A DNA stretch of 64,000 nt from Rhodoferax sp. (GTDB taxonomy: Bacteria > Pseudomonadota > Gammaproteobacteria > Burkholderiales > Burkholderiaceae_C), in assembly GCF_013297935.1 (NCBI RefSeq), contig NZ_JAAFIX010000005.1, forward strand, positions 212,788 through 276,787, read 5' to 3'. Of this stretch, positions 10,101 through 19,048 are shown one piece after another (position 1 is the first letter of the stretch; every line of letters starts with the position of its first letter). The notes beneath the pieces were generated by a model. The model was not told the origin of the DNA and made no database searches. It worked only from the letters and a program-made list of their open reading frames with translations. The translations under genes and the position numbers were made by a program.

Positions 10101-12965
10101 AACGTCTATCTCAATGAGGCTGACGAGTGGTCACGGCGCTTGCAGACCGAGCTGGGCGAGTGGGCGCTGGAGCTCCATGAGCCGGTATCCGACAACGCCA
10201 TTTCATTGGCCCACTCACTTCTTGGCAGTTCTGCGACAGTCGGCTTTGTGGCACTGTCGGAAATGGCCAAGTTCCTGGAGCAGGCGCTACAGCATGTGCA
10301 GCTGCACCGGCAAATGGAGCCGGGTCATGCGGCAGTGTTTTGTGACGCTGCGGAAGACATCCGGCGCTTGTTGCACCAGTTTGCTGCAGGTTTTGTGAAA
10401 GAGGCGGATCCTCAGATTTTGCGGAGCCTCCAGGAGATCATTGAAACCGAGTTTCCTGCCCCGGTCATGGAGTCTGAGCCTGACCTCGACTCCTTGCTTC
10501 CGGACACCCCGGAGGTCGTGGACGAAGTGGAGAGCGAAGCGCCACCTGTGGAGGTCTCAGCGCCTGCTCCACTGCTTGCGAGTGCAATCGTGGCAGAGGC
10601 TGCTCCGCTCGTGATTTTGGATGATCACGACGAAGAGCTCACCGCCGAGGACAGCCTGGACACCGACTTGTTGCCCATCTTCGAAGAAGAGGCCACAGAG
10701 CTCATGCCACAACTCGGCGCGGCCTTGCGCCAATGGGTATCGCGCCCTGACAACGCCGGTGCGCGCAGCGAAGTGCTCCGTTTGTTGCACACACTCAAGG
10801 GTAGCGCTCGTTTGGCGGGCGCCATGCGCCTCGGAGAGATGGCGCACCGCATGGAGTCTTCGATCGAGGTATTGGGGGCCGAAGGTCTGCAGACGATCCA
10901 GCTTGAGCCCCTGTTGTCCCGGTTTGACGCCTTGCAGTCGGTTTTTGCGGCTTTGGGTCAAGCTGCATCTGTCGTTGACGTTGAACCTGAAGAGCCCGCG
11001 GCACGCGCCGCAACGGTTCCTGCAGCTAGCGCAAGCACTGCACCTCTGCCTAAACTGCTACCAGCCATTTCTCAGGCGCCGGCTGCAGCGCCTCGCGCTC
11101 AGGGCAACCAGTCTGTTCGTGTGCGGGCCCAGCTCTTGGATCGCTTGGTCAACCAGGCGGGTGAGGTCATGATTACCCGCTCGCGTATGGATGAGCGGCT
11201 CGGCCAGTTGCGTACTTCCTTGGGTGAGCTCACCGGCAACTTGGATCGCTTGCGCCAGCAGCTGCGCGACGTAGAGTTGCAGGCTGAATCGCAGATGCAA
11301 TCCCGCCTTGCGCAAACCAAAGACTCTGCACAGGCCTTCGATCCCTTGGAGTTCGACCGGTTCACGCGCGTCCAGGAGTTGACCCGCATGATGGCGGAGT
11401 CCGTGAACGACGTGGCTACCGTTCAGCGCAATTTGCAGCGTTCGGTTGAAGGCACGGAAGATGATTTGATTGCCCAAGGTCGTCAGGCTCGCGAGCTTCA
11501 AAAAGACTTGTTGCGTACCCGGATGGTGGAGTTTGATGGCATTGCAGATCGCTTGTATGGTGTCGTTCGCCAAGCGGCCAAAGACGCCGGCAAACAGGTC
11601 AAGCTGGATATCGCCGGAGGCGCTATCGAAATCGACCGCGGCGTTCTCGACCGCATGGCCCCGGCCTTTGAGCACCTGTTGCGCAATGCGGTAGCCCACG
11701 GAATTGAAACTCCCGCCGAGCGGACCCGTGCGGGCAAGTCTGCTACGGGGACGATTCAAATCGAGGTTCACCAGGAAAGCAACGACGTTACCGTCAGCTT
11801 CAGTGACGACGGCGCGGGCCTGAACTTGGAACGCATCCGCACCAAGGCAGAGGCCAAGCAATTGATTGCTCCGGGCGAAAGCTTGAGCGATGTTGATGCG
11901 GCGAATTTGATTTTCATGCCGGGCTTCTCCACCGCTGATGAGGTGACCGAGCTCTCAGGGCGCGGTATCGGCATGGATGTCGTACGCGCCGAAGTGCACG
12001 GGCTCGGTGGTCGCATTGAAACCCAGACCAAGGCCCTCGCCGGAACCTCTTTCAAATTGGTGTTGCCTTTGACGACTGCAGTGACGCAGGTGGTGATTCT
12101 GCGAATGGGGGACTTCTCCATTGGCGTACCCGCCAACATCATGGAAACCGTCTTGCGCGTGCCCAATAGCCAGCTGCAAAAAGCCTACGCAGAGCAGAGC
12201 TTTGCATTCGGCGAAGAGTCCGTTCCGTTCTTCTGGGGTGGGGCACTGTTGCAGGTGTCCGGTCATAGCGAGGAGTCTTCGGGTAAGACGCTTCCAGTTG
12301 CTGTTTTCCGCAGCGCAGGCCAGCGCTTGGCAGTACACATTGACGAAGTGCTGGGTAACCGCGAAGTGGTGGTCAAGAATCTCGGCCCCCAGTTGGCGCG
12401 ACTGCCTGGCTTGGCAGGCATGTCGGTTCTGGCCTCAGGTGCTGTCGTGTTGATTTACAACCCCGTGGCGCTGGCGTCGGTGTATGGCGATCAAGCCCGT
12501 GCACTGGTCGCGCAGCCTGCCGATCCGGTGGATGGCACTGTCAGCACGACTCCGCAAGAGTCCGTGGTGGTAGCCGCCAGCACGCAGTTGCCGCTGGTGT
12601 TGGTGGTTGACGACTCGATTACCGTGCGCCGCGTGACACAGCGCTTGCTCAAGCGCGAAGGCTACCGGGTGGCATTGGCCAACGATGGTCTGCAAGCCTT
12701 GGAGCGCTTGCAGGAAGAAATTCCCGCGGTGGTGTTGTCCGACATCGAGATGCCCCGGATGGACGGCTTTGACTTGGCACGCAACATCCGTGGCGACGCC
12801 AAGTTGCGAGACCTGCCCATCATCATGATCACCTCGCGCATTGCGGAAAAGCACCGCGAGCATGCCCGCGAGCTGGGTGTCGACCATTACCTCGGCAAGC
12901 CGTACTCCGAAGACGAGTTGCTTGGCTTGGTGCGGGCCTATTGCTCGACGGCAGTGCCAGCCTGA
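7134..12965 (+). CDS. chpA: Hybrid chemosensory histidine kinase ChpA/PilL
   Basis: Giant CheA-type kinase (1943 residues) driving the Pil-Chp phosphorelay. The first 600 residues are helical and degenerate. Three phosphotransfer-like sites are visible: His679 (FHTLKGSSR), His1027 (AHSLLGSSA, partly degenerate) and His1219 (LHTLKGSAR). These are separated by acidic Ala/Pro/Glu linkers. The P3 dimerisation helices and HATPase core follow, with the N box around 1513-1523 (EHLLRNAVAHG), DDGAGLN at 1558 and GRGIGMD at 1609. A CheW-like P5 domain is next, then a C-terminal receiver with Asp1826/1827, phospho-acceptor Asp1870 and Lys1922. The 3' end overlaps the photolyase gene by 28 bp. Confidence 0.95.
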   Translation: MSSNLVDSGDNELAISDLGPLAWVLEELRKSLDGATKAMRRFVRDAEIARGSELAELDASHLRIARQQLHQAVGALEMVGLEAPAKFLRAMESLVQKYVQKPEQCSDEAASVMERASFALTEYLDGVLKGKTASSVALFPQYKALLELSGAERVHPADLWPPAWQWLAVAVPDGVEPRGVGPAVRREMDHAVLRLVKYGDTEAARRLLQLSLGLAADAHSLEERTFWMVSAAYFEGMSLQLFDGDIYTKRAASRILQQYVALTKGQHSVSERLAQDIVFFCSRAIPIDPQHAPVLTAVRTAYGLSRTKPVDYVSEQFGRFDPAMLVLARKRIAAAAETWSALAGGDVNRLKVAAEQFAAVSDAVTKLHAESGELAKALSKTIEATARSGTSPTPAVAMEVATSVLYLEAAYEDLDPTDNQLAERSARLAQRLQHVTGGGEPEALEGWMEELYRRVSDRQTMGSVVDELRTTLAGIEKSLDQFFRDPRDKGPLREVPSQLAQMRGVFSVLGLDQPSIAALRMRSTVEQMLVDDIDEASARSGVFEKLGNSLGAMGFLIDMLSFQRALAKTLFVYDEALGEFKPLMGRERAVIAGPQSPTSEVQEDVAALSALTATLAPAHAPAAVAAPAPAVDEDDSAELQDIFLEEAREVIVRGQDALVALRLDPTNLADQTTLRRAFHTLKGSSRMVGLNEFGEAAWSFEQLLNTSLAEQRPASDALIESSQQAMSGLARWVQGIADGQTAGWNALAFRKTADALRLHDQWLPLDIPADSFEATVEMAAVPDAALPTETSGAGELAVDAVASEWSEEPPMPPVELLEPEVLEPLEADDLKVDFAATEMGAPELLEVVDTPDFASTQISTVDPFAILDEAPPEFVSTQLFDFEKTVPIVPEPDVLQSITAEDLEMSDADLGDFDFADFDSPSTTELAPLETRLADVYAETPLEEIDELAAEEEPAQTTGLVLEFPERIAVNPDEGMKVIGSLRMSIPLYNVYLNEADEWSRRLQTELGEWALELHEPVSDNAISLAHSLLGSSATVGFVALSEMAKFLEQALQHVQLHRQMEPGHAAVFCDAAEDIRRLLHQFAAGFVKEADPQILRSLQEIIETEFPAPVMESEPDLDSLLPDTPEVVDEVESEAPPVEVSAPAPLLASAIVAEAAPLVILDDHDEELTAEDSLDTDLLPIFEEEATELMPQLGAALRQWVSRPDNAGARSEVLRLLHTLKGSARLAGAMRLGEMAHRMESSIEVLGAEGLQTIQLEPLLSRFDALQSVFAALGQAASVVDVEPEEPAARAATVPAASASTAPLPKLLPAISQAPAAAPRAQGNQSVRVRAQLLDRLVNQAGEVMITRSRMDERLGQLRTSLGELTGNLDRLRQQLRDVELQAESQMQSRLAQTKDSAQAFDPLEFDRFTRVQELTRMMAESVNDVATVQRNLQRSVEGTEDDLIAQGRQARELQKDLLRTRMVEFDGIADRLYGVVRQAAKDAGKQVKLDIAGGAIEIDRGVLDRMAPAFEHLLRNAVAHGIETPAERTRAGKSATGTIQIEVHQESNDVTVSFSDDGAGLNLERIRTKAEAKQLIAPGESLSDVDAANLIFMPGFSTADEVTELSGRGIGMDVVRAEVHGLGGRIETQTKALAGTSFKLVLPLTTAVTQVVILRMGDFSIGVPANIMETVLRVPNSQLQKAYAEQSFAFGEESVPFFWGGALLQVSGHSEESSGKTLPVAVFRSAGQRLAVHIDEVLGNREVVVKNLGPQLARLPGLAGMSVLASGAVVLIYNPVALASVYGDQARALVAQPADPVDGTVSTTPQESVVVAASTQLPLVLVVDDSITVRRVTQRLLKREGYRVALANDGLQALERLQEEIPAVVLSDIEMPRMDGFDLARNIRGDAKLRDLPIIMITSRIAEKHREHARELGVDHYLGKPYSEDELLGLVRAYCSTAVPA

Positions 12966-14437
12966 TCAACAGACTTTTTGAGGAAGCCATAGCGCGCCAG
13001 TGTGCGCTCTCTGGCCCCCGCATGGTCAACAATTGGAGCGGGGTAGTTCACTCCCAGTTGCACTCCAGCGGCTAGCATTTCCATGGGCTTGGCAGCCCAT
13101 GGGGCATGAATGGCTTTGTCTGACAAGCCCGCCAGCTGCGGCAGGTAGCGCCGGATGAACTTGCCCTGGGCATCGAAACGTTCACTTTGGGTCACAGGGT
13201 TAAAAATCCGGAAATACGGTTGCGCGTCGCAACCACTGGAGGCTACCCACTGCCACCCCCCGTTATTGGCAGACAAATCAAAGTCATTGAGGTGGACTGC
13301 GAAATAGCGTTCGCCCCAGCGCCAATCCAGGCCAAGGTGCTTCACCAAAAAGCTACCCGCCACCATGCGCAAACGGTTGTGCATGTAACCGGTCTGGTTG
13401 AGCTGCGCCATGGCCGCATCGACGATCGGGTAGCCCGTGCGGCCCTCGCACCACGCCGCGTACAAGGTTTGGGCGCGTTCGCCCTGCTCCCAGGCAATGT
13501 GGTCGTATTCCGGTTTGAATGCATGGGTGGCAACCCGTGGAAAGTTCGCCAGAATTTGAAAGTAAAAATCGCGCCACGCCAACTCAGCCAGCCAGACCGA
13601 GGCCCCAGCACTGCCAGCGCGCACCCGCTCCAGCGCGAGATTGACCAGGTGCCGGATCGACACGGTGCCGAAGCGCAAATGCACACCCAGATAACTCGGC
13701 CCCTTGAGGCCCGGAAAGTCGCGCGCCTCGCCATAGCGGTCCATCCGCAGCACAAAGTCATCCAGTAGCGCCTGACCGCCAGACTCTCCGCTGTGTATGC
13801 CCAGCGCCTTCAGGTTGGTGGGCTCAAACCCCAGGGATTCGAGCGAGGGCATGGCAGATGGCACATCTGCCGGTAAGGCCGCCAGAGTAGCGGCGGCCCC
13901 TTCCTGGAGGTGGCTCTGAGCGAGCAAGCCGCTGCCGATACGGGCCAACCACGCGCGGTGGTAGGGCGTGAACACCCCGTAGGGCTTGCCCATCTGTGTC
14001 AGCACCTCCCGCTCCTCAAAGACCACCTGGTCTTTGACCAGCATGAGCTGCTTCCCATCGCGCAGGAGTTGCTGCTGCACAGCCGTGTCGCGCTCCACGG
14101 CGGCGGGCTCGTAGTCCCGGGCGGCAAACACAGCCTGCACCTCCAGCTGAGCCGCCAACTCCGGAATAGCATCGACTGCGTCTGCATGCAGCACGATCAA
14201 CCCGCCTTTGCCATCCGGCTGCAGTGCCCGGAGCCGGGACTGCAGCTCAGACACCGCCCCGTGGATGAACTCCACCCGCCGGTCCGCCCGGGGTAAGTGT
14301 CCGAGAATGGCCTTGTCAAACACAAAAACGCAATACACGCTGTCGCATGACGCGGTGGCGAGGGCCAAGGCCGCGTTGTCAGTGGCCCGCAGATCGCGAC
14401 GGAACCAAACCAGCCCTTTGGTGAAATGAGAGTGCAT
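12938..14437 (-). CDS. phrB: Deoxyribodipyrimidine photolyase (class I CPD type)
   Basis: Light-driven flavoenzyme that splits cyclobutane pyrimidine dimers. The 499-residue protein has the N-terminal antenna domain (GLVWFRRDLRATDN at the start) and the C-terminal FAD domain with WLAELAWRDFY, GYPIVDAAMAQL, MHNRLRM and NNGGWQWVASSG. I chose the ATG at 14437 because homology begins there. The frame is open to 15088, but that extension lies over yqgE and has no photolyase sequence. It converges on chpA with a 28-bp overlap and diverges from yqgE with only 21 bp between start codons. Confidence 0.95.
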   Translation of the reverse strand: MHSHFTKGLVWFRRDLRATDNAALALATASCDSVYCVFVFDKAILGHLPRADRRVEFIHGAVSELQSRLRALQPDGKGGLIVLHADAVDAIPELAAQLEVQAVFAARDYEPAAVERDTAVQQQLLRDGKQLMLVKDQVVFEEREVLTQMGKPYGVFTPYHRAWLARIGSGLLAQSHLQEGAAATLAALPADVPSAMPSLESLGFEPTNLKALGIHSGESGGQALLDDFVLRMDRYGEARDFPGLKGPSYLGVHLRFGTVSIRHLVNLALERVRAGSAGASVWLAELAWRDFYFQILANFPRVATHAFKPEYDHIAWEQGERAQTLYAAWCEGRTGYPIVDAAMAQLNQTGYMHNRLRMVAGSFLVKHLGLDWRWGERYFAVHLNDFDLSANNGGWQWVASSGCDAQPYFRIFNPVTQSERFDAQGKFIRRYLPQLAGLSDKAIHAPWAAKPMEMLAAGVQLGVNYPAPIVDHAGARERTLARYGFLKKSVDQAGTAVEQ

Positions 14438-14458
14438 GTCAGCCGTTAAAATCAGAGA

Positions 14459-15058
14459 ATGTCCGGCGATTCTGCACCTTTCAATCTCACCAACCATTTC
14501 CTGATCGCAATGCCCGGGCTGGACGATGAGATGTTCTCCAAAAGCGTGGTCTTTGTGTGCGAGCACTCCACACGCGGCGCCTTGGGCTTGGTGATCAACA
14601 AGCCCGCCGACATGCCCCTCACGGCCCTGTTTGACAAGATCGACCTGCCTTTGCAGCGCACCGACCTGCTGGCCGATACGGTGTTTCAAGGTGGCCCGGT
14701 ACAAACCGAACGGGGTTTTGTCCTGCATGAGCCCGTTATTGCTGCCACGCAAGAGGGGGGTGAGTCTTTGTATGCCTCCACCATGACCATTCCCGGTGGT
14801 TTGGAGATGACGACCTCGCGCGATGTGCTCGAAGCCCTGTCCATGGGCTCCGGCCCCAAACGCGTGCTGGTAACACTGGGTTACGCCGCATGGGGCGAGG
14901 GGCAGCTTGAAACCGAGTTGGGCGAAAACAGCTGGCTCACCACGCCCGCTGACCAAACCATTATTTTTGATACGCCCGTGGAGCAACGGTACGACCGCGC
15001 CTTGGGCTTGCTGGGCCTGCAGGCCTGGATGATTTCTCCACAAGTGGGGCACGCATGA
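14459..15058 (+). CDS. YqgE/AlgH family protein
   Basis: 199-residue member of the YqgE (AlgH) family, of unknown biochemical function. It opens with the family pattern NHFLIAMPGLDDEMFSKSVV, followed by GALGLVINKP and FQGGPVQTERGFVLH. AlgH was named for an effect on alginate in Pseudomonas, but that role is not general. Its stop overlaps the ruvX start (ATGA), and the block yqgE-ruvX-pyrR-pyrB-pyrC' matches the gene order known in Pseudomonas, so it is probably one transcript. Confidence 0.93.
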   Translation: MSGDSAPFNLTNHFLIAMPGLDDEMFSKSVVFVCEHSTRGALGLVINKPADMPLTALFDKIDLPLQRTDLLADTVFQGGPVQTERGFVLHEPVIAATQEGGESLYASTMTIPGGLEMTTSRDVLEALSMGSGPKRVLVTLGYAAWGEGQLETELGENSWLTTPADQTIIFDTPVEQRYDRALGLLGLQAWMISPQVGHA

Positions 15059-15468
15059 GCGAGGCCGCGATGCCCGTCCCGGCGGCATTCACGACCTTTA
15101 TTGCATTCGACTTCGGCATGAAACGCACCGGGGTTGCCGTGGGCAACCGCCTGATGCGTAGCGCAACGCCACAAGGCTCCATCCATGCCGAGGGCAACGC
15201 CCGTTTTGACGGCGTGGCCGCCAAGCTCAAAGAATGGCAGCCCGACGCCATCGTGATCGGCGTGCCTTACCACCCCGATGGCGCCCCGCACGAAAACACC
15301 GCGCGCGCCAAAAAATTCGGTCGGCAGTTGCAAGGGCGTTTCGGCCTGCAAGTGTTTGAGGTGGACGAGCGCTACAGCACCACCGAAGCCATTGCCAGCG
15401 GCGCCAAAGACGCGGACGCCGCGTCGGCCTGCATTATTTTGGAACAATTTTTAAGGAACCTCCCATGA
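15055..15468 (+). CDS. ruvX: Putative pre-16S rRNA nuclease / Holliday junction resolvase-like YqgF
   Basis: RNase H-fold protein of the YqgF/RuvX family (137 residues), essential in many bacteria for maturation of the 16S rRNA 5' end. Visible motifs are FDFGMKRTGVAVGN (first catalytic Asp), IVIGVPYHPDG, and VDERYSTTEA near residue 101. Translationally coupled on both sides: it starts inside the yqgE stop and its own stop overlaps the pyrR ATG. Confidence 0.93.
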   Translation: MSEAAMPVPAAFTTFIAFDFGMKRTGVAVGNRLMRSATPQGSIHAEGNARFDGVAAKLKEWQPDAIVIGVPYHPDGAPHENTARAKKFGRQLQGRFGLQVFEVDERYSTTEAIASGAKDADAASACIILEQFLRNLP

Positions 15469-15962
15469 CCACTTTGGCCTTGGACGCCGAGGCGCTCTAC
15501 CGCGAACTGCTTCGTGGTGTGCAGCTGCTGTGCAACGCAGAAACCCGCCTGGTGGGCATCACCTCCGGCGGCGCCTGGCTGGCTGAGCGCCTTCAGGCGG
15601 ACCTCCAGCTAGCAGACAAGCACGGCACCATTTCGTCGGCCATGCACCGCGACGATTTCGCCAAACGCGGCCTGTCCTCCGGTGGCCAGACGCAGCTGCC
15701 TTTTGATGTGAATGGCGCAGACATCCTGGTGCTGGACGATGTGCTCTACACCGGCCGGACCATCCGCGCGGTGATCAACGAGTTGTTTGACTATGGCCGC
15801 CCCGCCCAAGTGCGCTTGGCGGTGCTGGTAGACCGCGGCGGGCGCCAGCTGCCCATCCAGGCTGAATTTGCGGCGGCGCGGGTCAGCCTGGCGGTCAACC
15901 AGTCTTTGGCTCTGGCGCGCAGCGCCGAGGGTGTCTTTTCTTTTGATGTGCAGGAGGCCTGA
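15465..15962 (+). CDS. pyrR: Bifunctional pyr operon regulator / uracil phosphoribosyltransferase
   Basis: PRTase-fold protein of 165 residues. The PRPP loop is [14 protein letters not shown] (about residues 87-99). PyrR in Gram-positives binds pyr mRNA and attenuates it in response to UMP. In proteobacteria, where it heads pyrB-pyrC' as here, it has UPRTase activity and its regulatory role is less certain. I see no clear pyr anti-terminator or terminator structure between 15962 and 16953, because the genes are nearly contiguous. Stop of pyrR is 2 bp from the pyrB ATG. Confidence 0.93.
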   Translation: MTTLALDAEALYRELLRGVQLLCNAETRLVGITSGGAWLAERLQADLQLADKHGTISSAMHRDDFAKRGLSSGGQTQLPFDVNGADILVLDDVLYTGRTIRAVINELFDYGRPAQVRLAVLVDRGGRQLPIQAEFAAARVSLAVNQSLALARSAEGVFSFDVQEA

Positions 15963-15964
15963 GC

Positions 15965-16927
15965 ATGTTGTACAAGCGCAATCCGCAACTCAACAAACAC
16001 GGAGAGCTCATTCACCTGCTGTCCACCGAAGGGCTGCCCAAAGGCATCCTGACCCACATTCTGGACACCGCCACCAACTTCGTCTCGCTCAACGACCGCG
16101 AAGTTAAAAAGGTGCCCCTGCTGCGCGGCAAAAGCGTGTTCAACCTGTTTTTTGAAAACAGTACCCGCACCCGCACCACCTTCGAGATTGCCGCCACCCG
16201 CCTGAGTGCGGACGTTATCAATCTCGATATTGCGCGCTCCAGTGCCTCTAAAGGTGAGTCGCTGCTGGACACCATTGCCAACCTGAGCGCCATGGCCGCC
16301 GACATGTTTGTGGTGCGCCACAGCGAGTCCGGCGCGCCCTACCTGATTGCCCAACATGTGGCACCCCATGTGCATGTGATCAACGCCGGTGATGGCCGCC
16401 ATGGCCACCCCACGCAGGGGCTGCTGGATATGTTCACCATCCGGCACTACAAGAAAGACTTCTCGAACCTCACGGTCGCCATCGTGGGCGACGTGTTGCA
16501 CTCCCGCGTGGCCCGCTCCGACATCCATGCGCTGACTACGCTGGGCTGTGCCGAGGTTCGCGTGGTGGGCCCCAAAACACTGGTGCCGTCCGACATGGCG
16601 CAAATGGGCGTGCGCGTGTGCCACACCTTGGAAGAGGGCATTAAGGACTGCGACGTCATCATCATGCTGCGCCTGCAAAACGAGCGCATGAGTGGCGCGC
16701 TGTTGCCTTCGATGCACGAGTACTTCAAGAGCTTCGGCCTCACCCCCGAAAAGCTGCAACTCGCCAAGCCCGACGCTATCGTCATGCACCCCGGCCCCAT
16801 CAACCGCGGCGTGGAGATCGACTCTGCGGTGGTGGACGGCAAGCAAGCCGTGATCCTGCCGCAGGTGACCTTCGGGATCGCCGTGCGCATGGCGGTCATG
16901 AGCATCGTCGCGGGCAACGAAGCCTGA
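15965..16927 (+). CDS. pyrB: Aspartate carbamoyltransferase catalytic chain
   Basis: Second step of de novo pyrimidine synthesis: carbamoyl phosphate plus aspartate gives carbamoyl aspartate. The 320-residue chain carries the carbamoyl-phosphate loop [13 protein letters not shown] at about 59-71, [12 protein letters not shown], and the C-terminal [12 protein letters not shown]. There is no pyrI regulatory gene nearby. Instead pyrB is followed 25 bp later by a dihydroorotase-like gene lacking metal ligands, as in the Pseudomonas-type dodecameric ATCase where an inactive PyrC' is a structural partner. Confidence 0.96.
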   Translation: MLYKRNPQLNKHGELIHLLSTEGLPKGILTHILDTATNFVSLNDREVKKVPLLRGKSVFNLFFENSTRTRTTFEIAATRLSADVINLDIARSSASKGESLLDTIANLSAMAADMFVVRHSESGAPYLIAQHVAPHVHVINAGDGRHGHPTQGLLDMFTIRHYKKDFSNLTVAIVGDVLHSRVARSDIHALTTLGCAEVRVVGPKTLVPSDMAQMGVRVCHTLEEGIKDCDVIIMLRLQNERMSGALLPSMHEYFKSFGLTPEKLQLAKPDAIVMHPGPINRGVEIDSAVVDGKQAVILPQVTFGIAVRMAVMSIVAGNEA

Positions 16928-16952
16928 GCCCCCGGATTCAAGGACTGAAGCT

Positions 16953-18248
16953 ATGCAAATTCTGATTCAAGGCGGCCGCGTCATCGACCCCGCCAGCGGC
17001 ACCGACACCGTGGCCGATGTGGCTATCTCCAGCGGGCGCATTCTGGGCATCGGCAACACGCCGGCCGGCTTTGCGCCGCAAACCACCATCAACGCCCAAG
17101 GCTGCATCGTCGCCCCCGGCTTGGTGGACCTGTCAGTGCGCCTGCGCGAGCCCGGCCACGAGCACGAAGGCATGTTGGCCAGCGAGATGGCGGCCGCTGT
17201 CGCTGGCGGTGTGACCAGCGTAGTGTGCCCGCCCGATACCGACCCGGTGTTGGACGAAGCCGGTCTGGTCGAAATGCTGCGCCACCGCGCCGAGCGCTTG
17301 CACCAGGCCCGCGTGTTCCCGCTGGGCGCGCTCACCCGCAACCTGCAAGGCGAGGTGCTGACCGAAATGCTGCAGCTCACCCAAGCCGGCTGCGTGGCCT
17401 TCAGCCAGGCCGAAGTGCCCCTGCTCAACACCCAGGTCACCCAGCGCGCCCTGCAATACGCCAGCACCTTTGGCTACACCGTGTGGCTGCGCCCGCAAGA
17501 GGCTTACCTCGGCAAGGGCGTAGCCGCCAGCGGCCCGCTGGCCACGCGCATGGGCCTCTCCGGCGTGCCGGTGGCGGCCGAAACCATTGCCCTGCACACC
17601 ATTTTTGAGCTGGTGCGCTCCACCAAGGCGCGCGTGCACCTGTGCCGCATCAGCAGCGCCGCCGGAGTGGAACTGGTGCGCCAGGCCAAGGCCGAAGGCC
17701 TGCCGGTGACCTGTGACGTGAGCATCAACTCCCTGCACCTGACCGATGTGGACATTGGCTACTTCGACAGCCGCATGCGCCTGAACCCACCCCTGCGCCA
17801 GCAGCGCGACCGCGATGCCCTGCGCGCCGCCCTGGCCGATGGCACCATCGACGCGCTGGTCTCCGACCACAACCCGGTGAGCGCCGACGAAAAAACACTG
17901 CCTTTTGCCGAGGCCGAACCCGGAGCCACCGGCCTGGAGCTGCTGCTGAGCCTAGCCCTCAAGTGGGCGCAAGAGAGCGGCTTGGGCGTGGCCGATGCCA
18001 TCGCCACCGTTACCAGTCGCTCGGCCCACGTGCTGGGCGGTGCCTTGGGCACCTTTGCCGCCAGCGCAGGCCGCCTCACAGCAGGCGGCGCGGCCGACAT
18101 TTGCGTGTTTGACTCCGCTGCCCACTGGGTGGTGGAGCCTTCCGCGCTGGTGAGCCAAGGGCAGCACACACCGTTCGGCGGCTACGAGCTACCCGGCCGC
18201 GTGAAAGCTACGCTGGTCGGTGGCCGCGTGGCCTATAACGCGGCCTAA
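16953..18248 (+). CDS. Dihydroorotase-like protein PyrC' (predicted inactive ATCase partner)
   Basis: Amidohydrolase-fold protein of the type I dihydroorotase family, 431 residues. The metal-binding His-x-His expected just before the REPG motif is replaced by Ser61-Val-Arg63. The region where active enzymes have further histidine ligands reads CDVSINS (254-260). Asp305 in SDHNPV is kept. Such degenerate homologs (PyrC' or PyrX) are known next to pyrB, where they form a structural complex with aspartate carbamoyltransferase. I infer that role here and predict no dihydroorotase activity, so a functional pyrC should exist elsewhere in the genome. Confidence 0.88.
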   Translation: MQILIQGGRVIDPASGTDTVADVAISSGRILGIGNTPAGFAPQTTINAQGCIVAPGLVDLSVRLREPGHEHEGMLASEMAAAVAGGVTSVVCPPDTDPVLDEAGLVEMLRHRAERLHQARVFPLGALTRNLQGEVLTEMLQLTQAGCVAFSQAEVPLLNTQVTQRALQYASTFGYTVWLRPQEAYLGKGVAASGPLATRMGLSGVPVAAETIALHTIFELVRSTKARVHLCRISSAAGVELVRQAKAEGLPVTCDVSINSLHLTDVDIGYFDSRMRLNPPLRQQRDRDALRAALADGTIDALVSDHNPVSADEKTLPFAEAEPGATGLELLLSLALKWAQESGLGVADAIATVTSRSAHVLGGALGTFAASAGRLTAGGAADICVFDSAAHWVVEPSALVSQGQHTPFGGYELPGRVKATLVGGRVAYNAA

Positions 18249-18270
18249 GCGGCGAGACAGGCACCAGCCC

Positions 18271-19005
18271 ATGCGCCAACTCAAAGCCCTGTGGCGCATT
18301 GCCCGCGTTTTGTCGCACGTGCTGGCTGGGGCTTGGCGTATCCGCACCGTGTTCCCCCGGCTGACGCAACCGGAGCGTAATGCAGAAGTTCAGGCTTGGG
18401 CCTGCGCCATGCTTGCGCGGTTAGCTATCAAATTGGTAGTAAACGGCACGCCGCCGGCAGGTGGCCCGGTGCTGCTGGCCGCCAACCACATCTCCTGGCT
18501 GGACATTGTGGTTATCCACGCAGCGCGGCACTGCCGGTTTATCTCCAAGGCGGATATTCAGCATTGGCCTGTGGTGGGCACACTGGCCACCGGCGCCGGC
18601 ACGCTGTACATCGAGCGCGAATCCCGCCGCGACGCCATGCGCGTGGTGCACCACATGGCCGAGCGCCTGAGCGCGGGCGAAGTGCTGGCCGTGTTCCCCG
18701 AGGGCACCACCGGTGACGGCACCCATGTGCTGCCCTTCCACGCCAACCTGTTGCAGGCCGCTATTGCAGTGAATGCGCCCATCCAACCGGTGGCTCTGCA
18801 GTTCGTGGATGGGCAAGGCCAGCAAAGCTTTGCCCCCTGCTACATCGGAGACGACACGTTGCTAGGCTCCCTGTGGCGCACGCTATGCAGCGACGGTATT
18901 CAGGCTGTGGTGACGTTTGGTGCCCCGCAAACTGCCGACGGGCGTGACCGCAGAACGTGGTCGGCCGCGGTGCGGGAAGACATCATCGCGCTGCGCCAGC
19001 GCTGA
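18271..19005 (+). CDS. plsC: 1-acyl-sn-glycerol-3-phosphate acyltransferase family protein
   Basis: Lysophosphatidate acyltransferase-type enzyme that makes phosphatidate at the inner membrane. The 244-residue protein has the NHISWLD form of the catalytic HX4D motif near residue 72, followed by FISKADIQHWPVVG and FPEGTTGDG (glycerophosphate-binding block). I use the ATG at 18271; an in-frame start at 18220 would overlap pyrC' and lacks family homology. A copy of the dispersed repeat begins two bases after its stop codon. Confidence 0.88.
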   Translation: MRQLKALWRIARVLSHVLAGAWRIRTVFPRLTQPERNAEVQAWACAMLARLAIKLVVNGTPPAGGPVLLAANHISWLDIVVIHAARHCRFISKADIQHWPVVGTLATGAGTLYIERESRRDAMRVVHHMAERLSAGEVLAVFPEGTTGDGTHVLPFHANLLQAAIAVNAPIQPVALQFVDGQGQQSFAPCYIGDDTLLGSLWRTLCSDGIQAVVTFGAPQTADGRDRRTWSAAVREDIIALRQR

Positions 19006-19006
19006 T

Positions 19007-19048
19007 TTGCTCACTTATTGATAGCTGCTTGCGTGTTATCTACAAGGG
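19007..19048 (+). repeat. Dispersed 59-bp repeat, copy B, left part (positions 1-42)
   Basis: Aligns gap-free with positions 1-42 of the other copies (TTGCT start, ATAGCT at 15-20, GCG at 25-27, AGGG at 39-42). It is interrupted here by the IS30 element, and positions 43-59 resume at 20172. Confidence 0.8.

Noticed and set aside
14438..15088. N-terminal extension of the photolyase open frame
   Set aside because: It lies entirely over yqgE on the other strand and has no photolyase homology. The true start is ATG 14437.
18422..18480. Possible ninth copy of the dispersed repeat inside plsC
   Set aside because: GCTAT and the frame fit, but positions 17-20 and 40-44 do not keep AGCT and GGGCT. 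It could be chance similarity in coding sequence.
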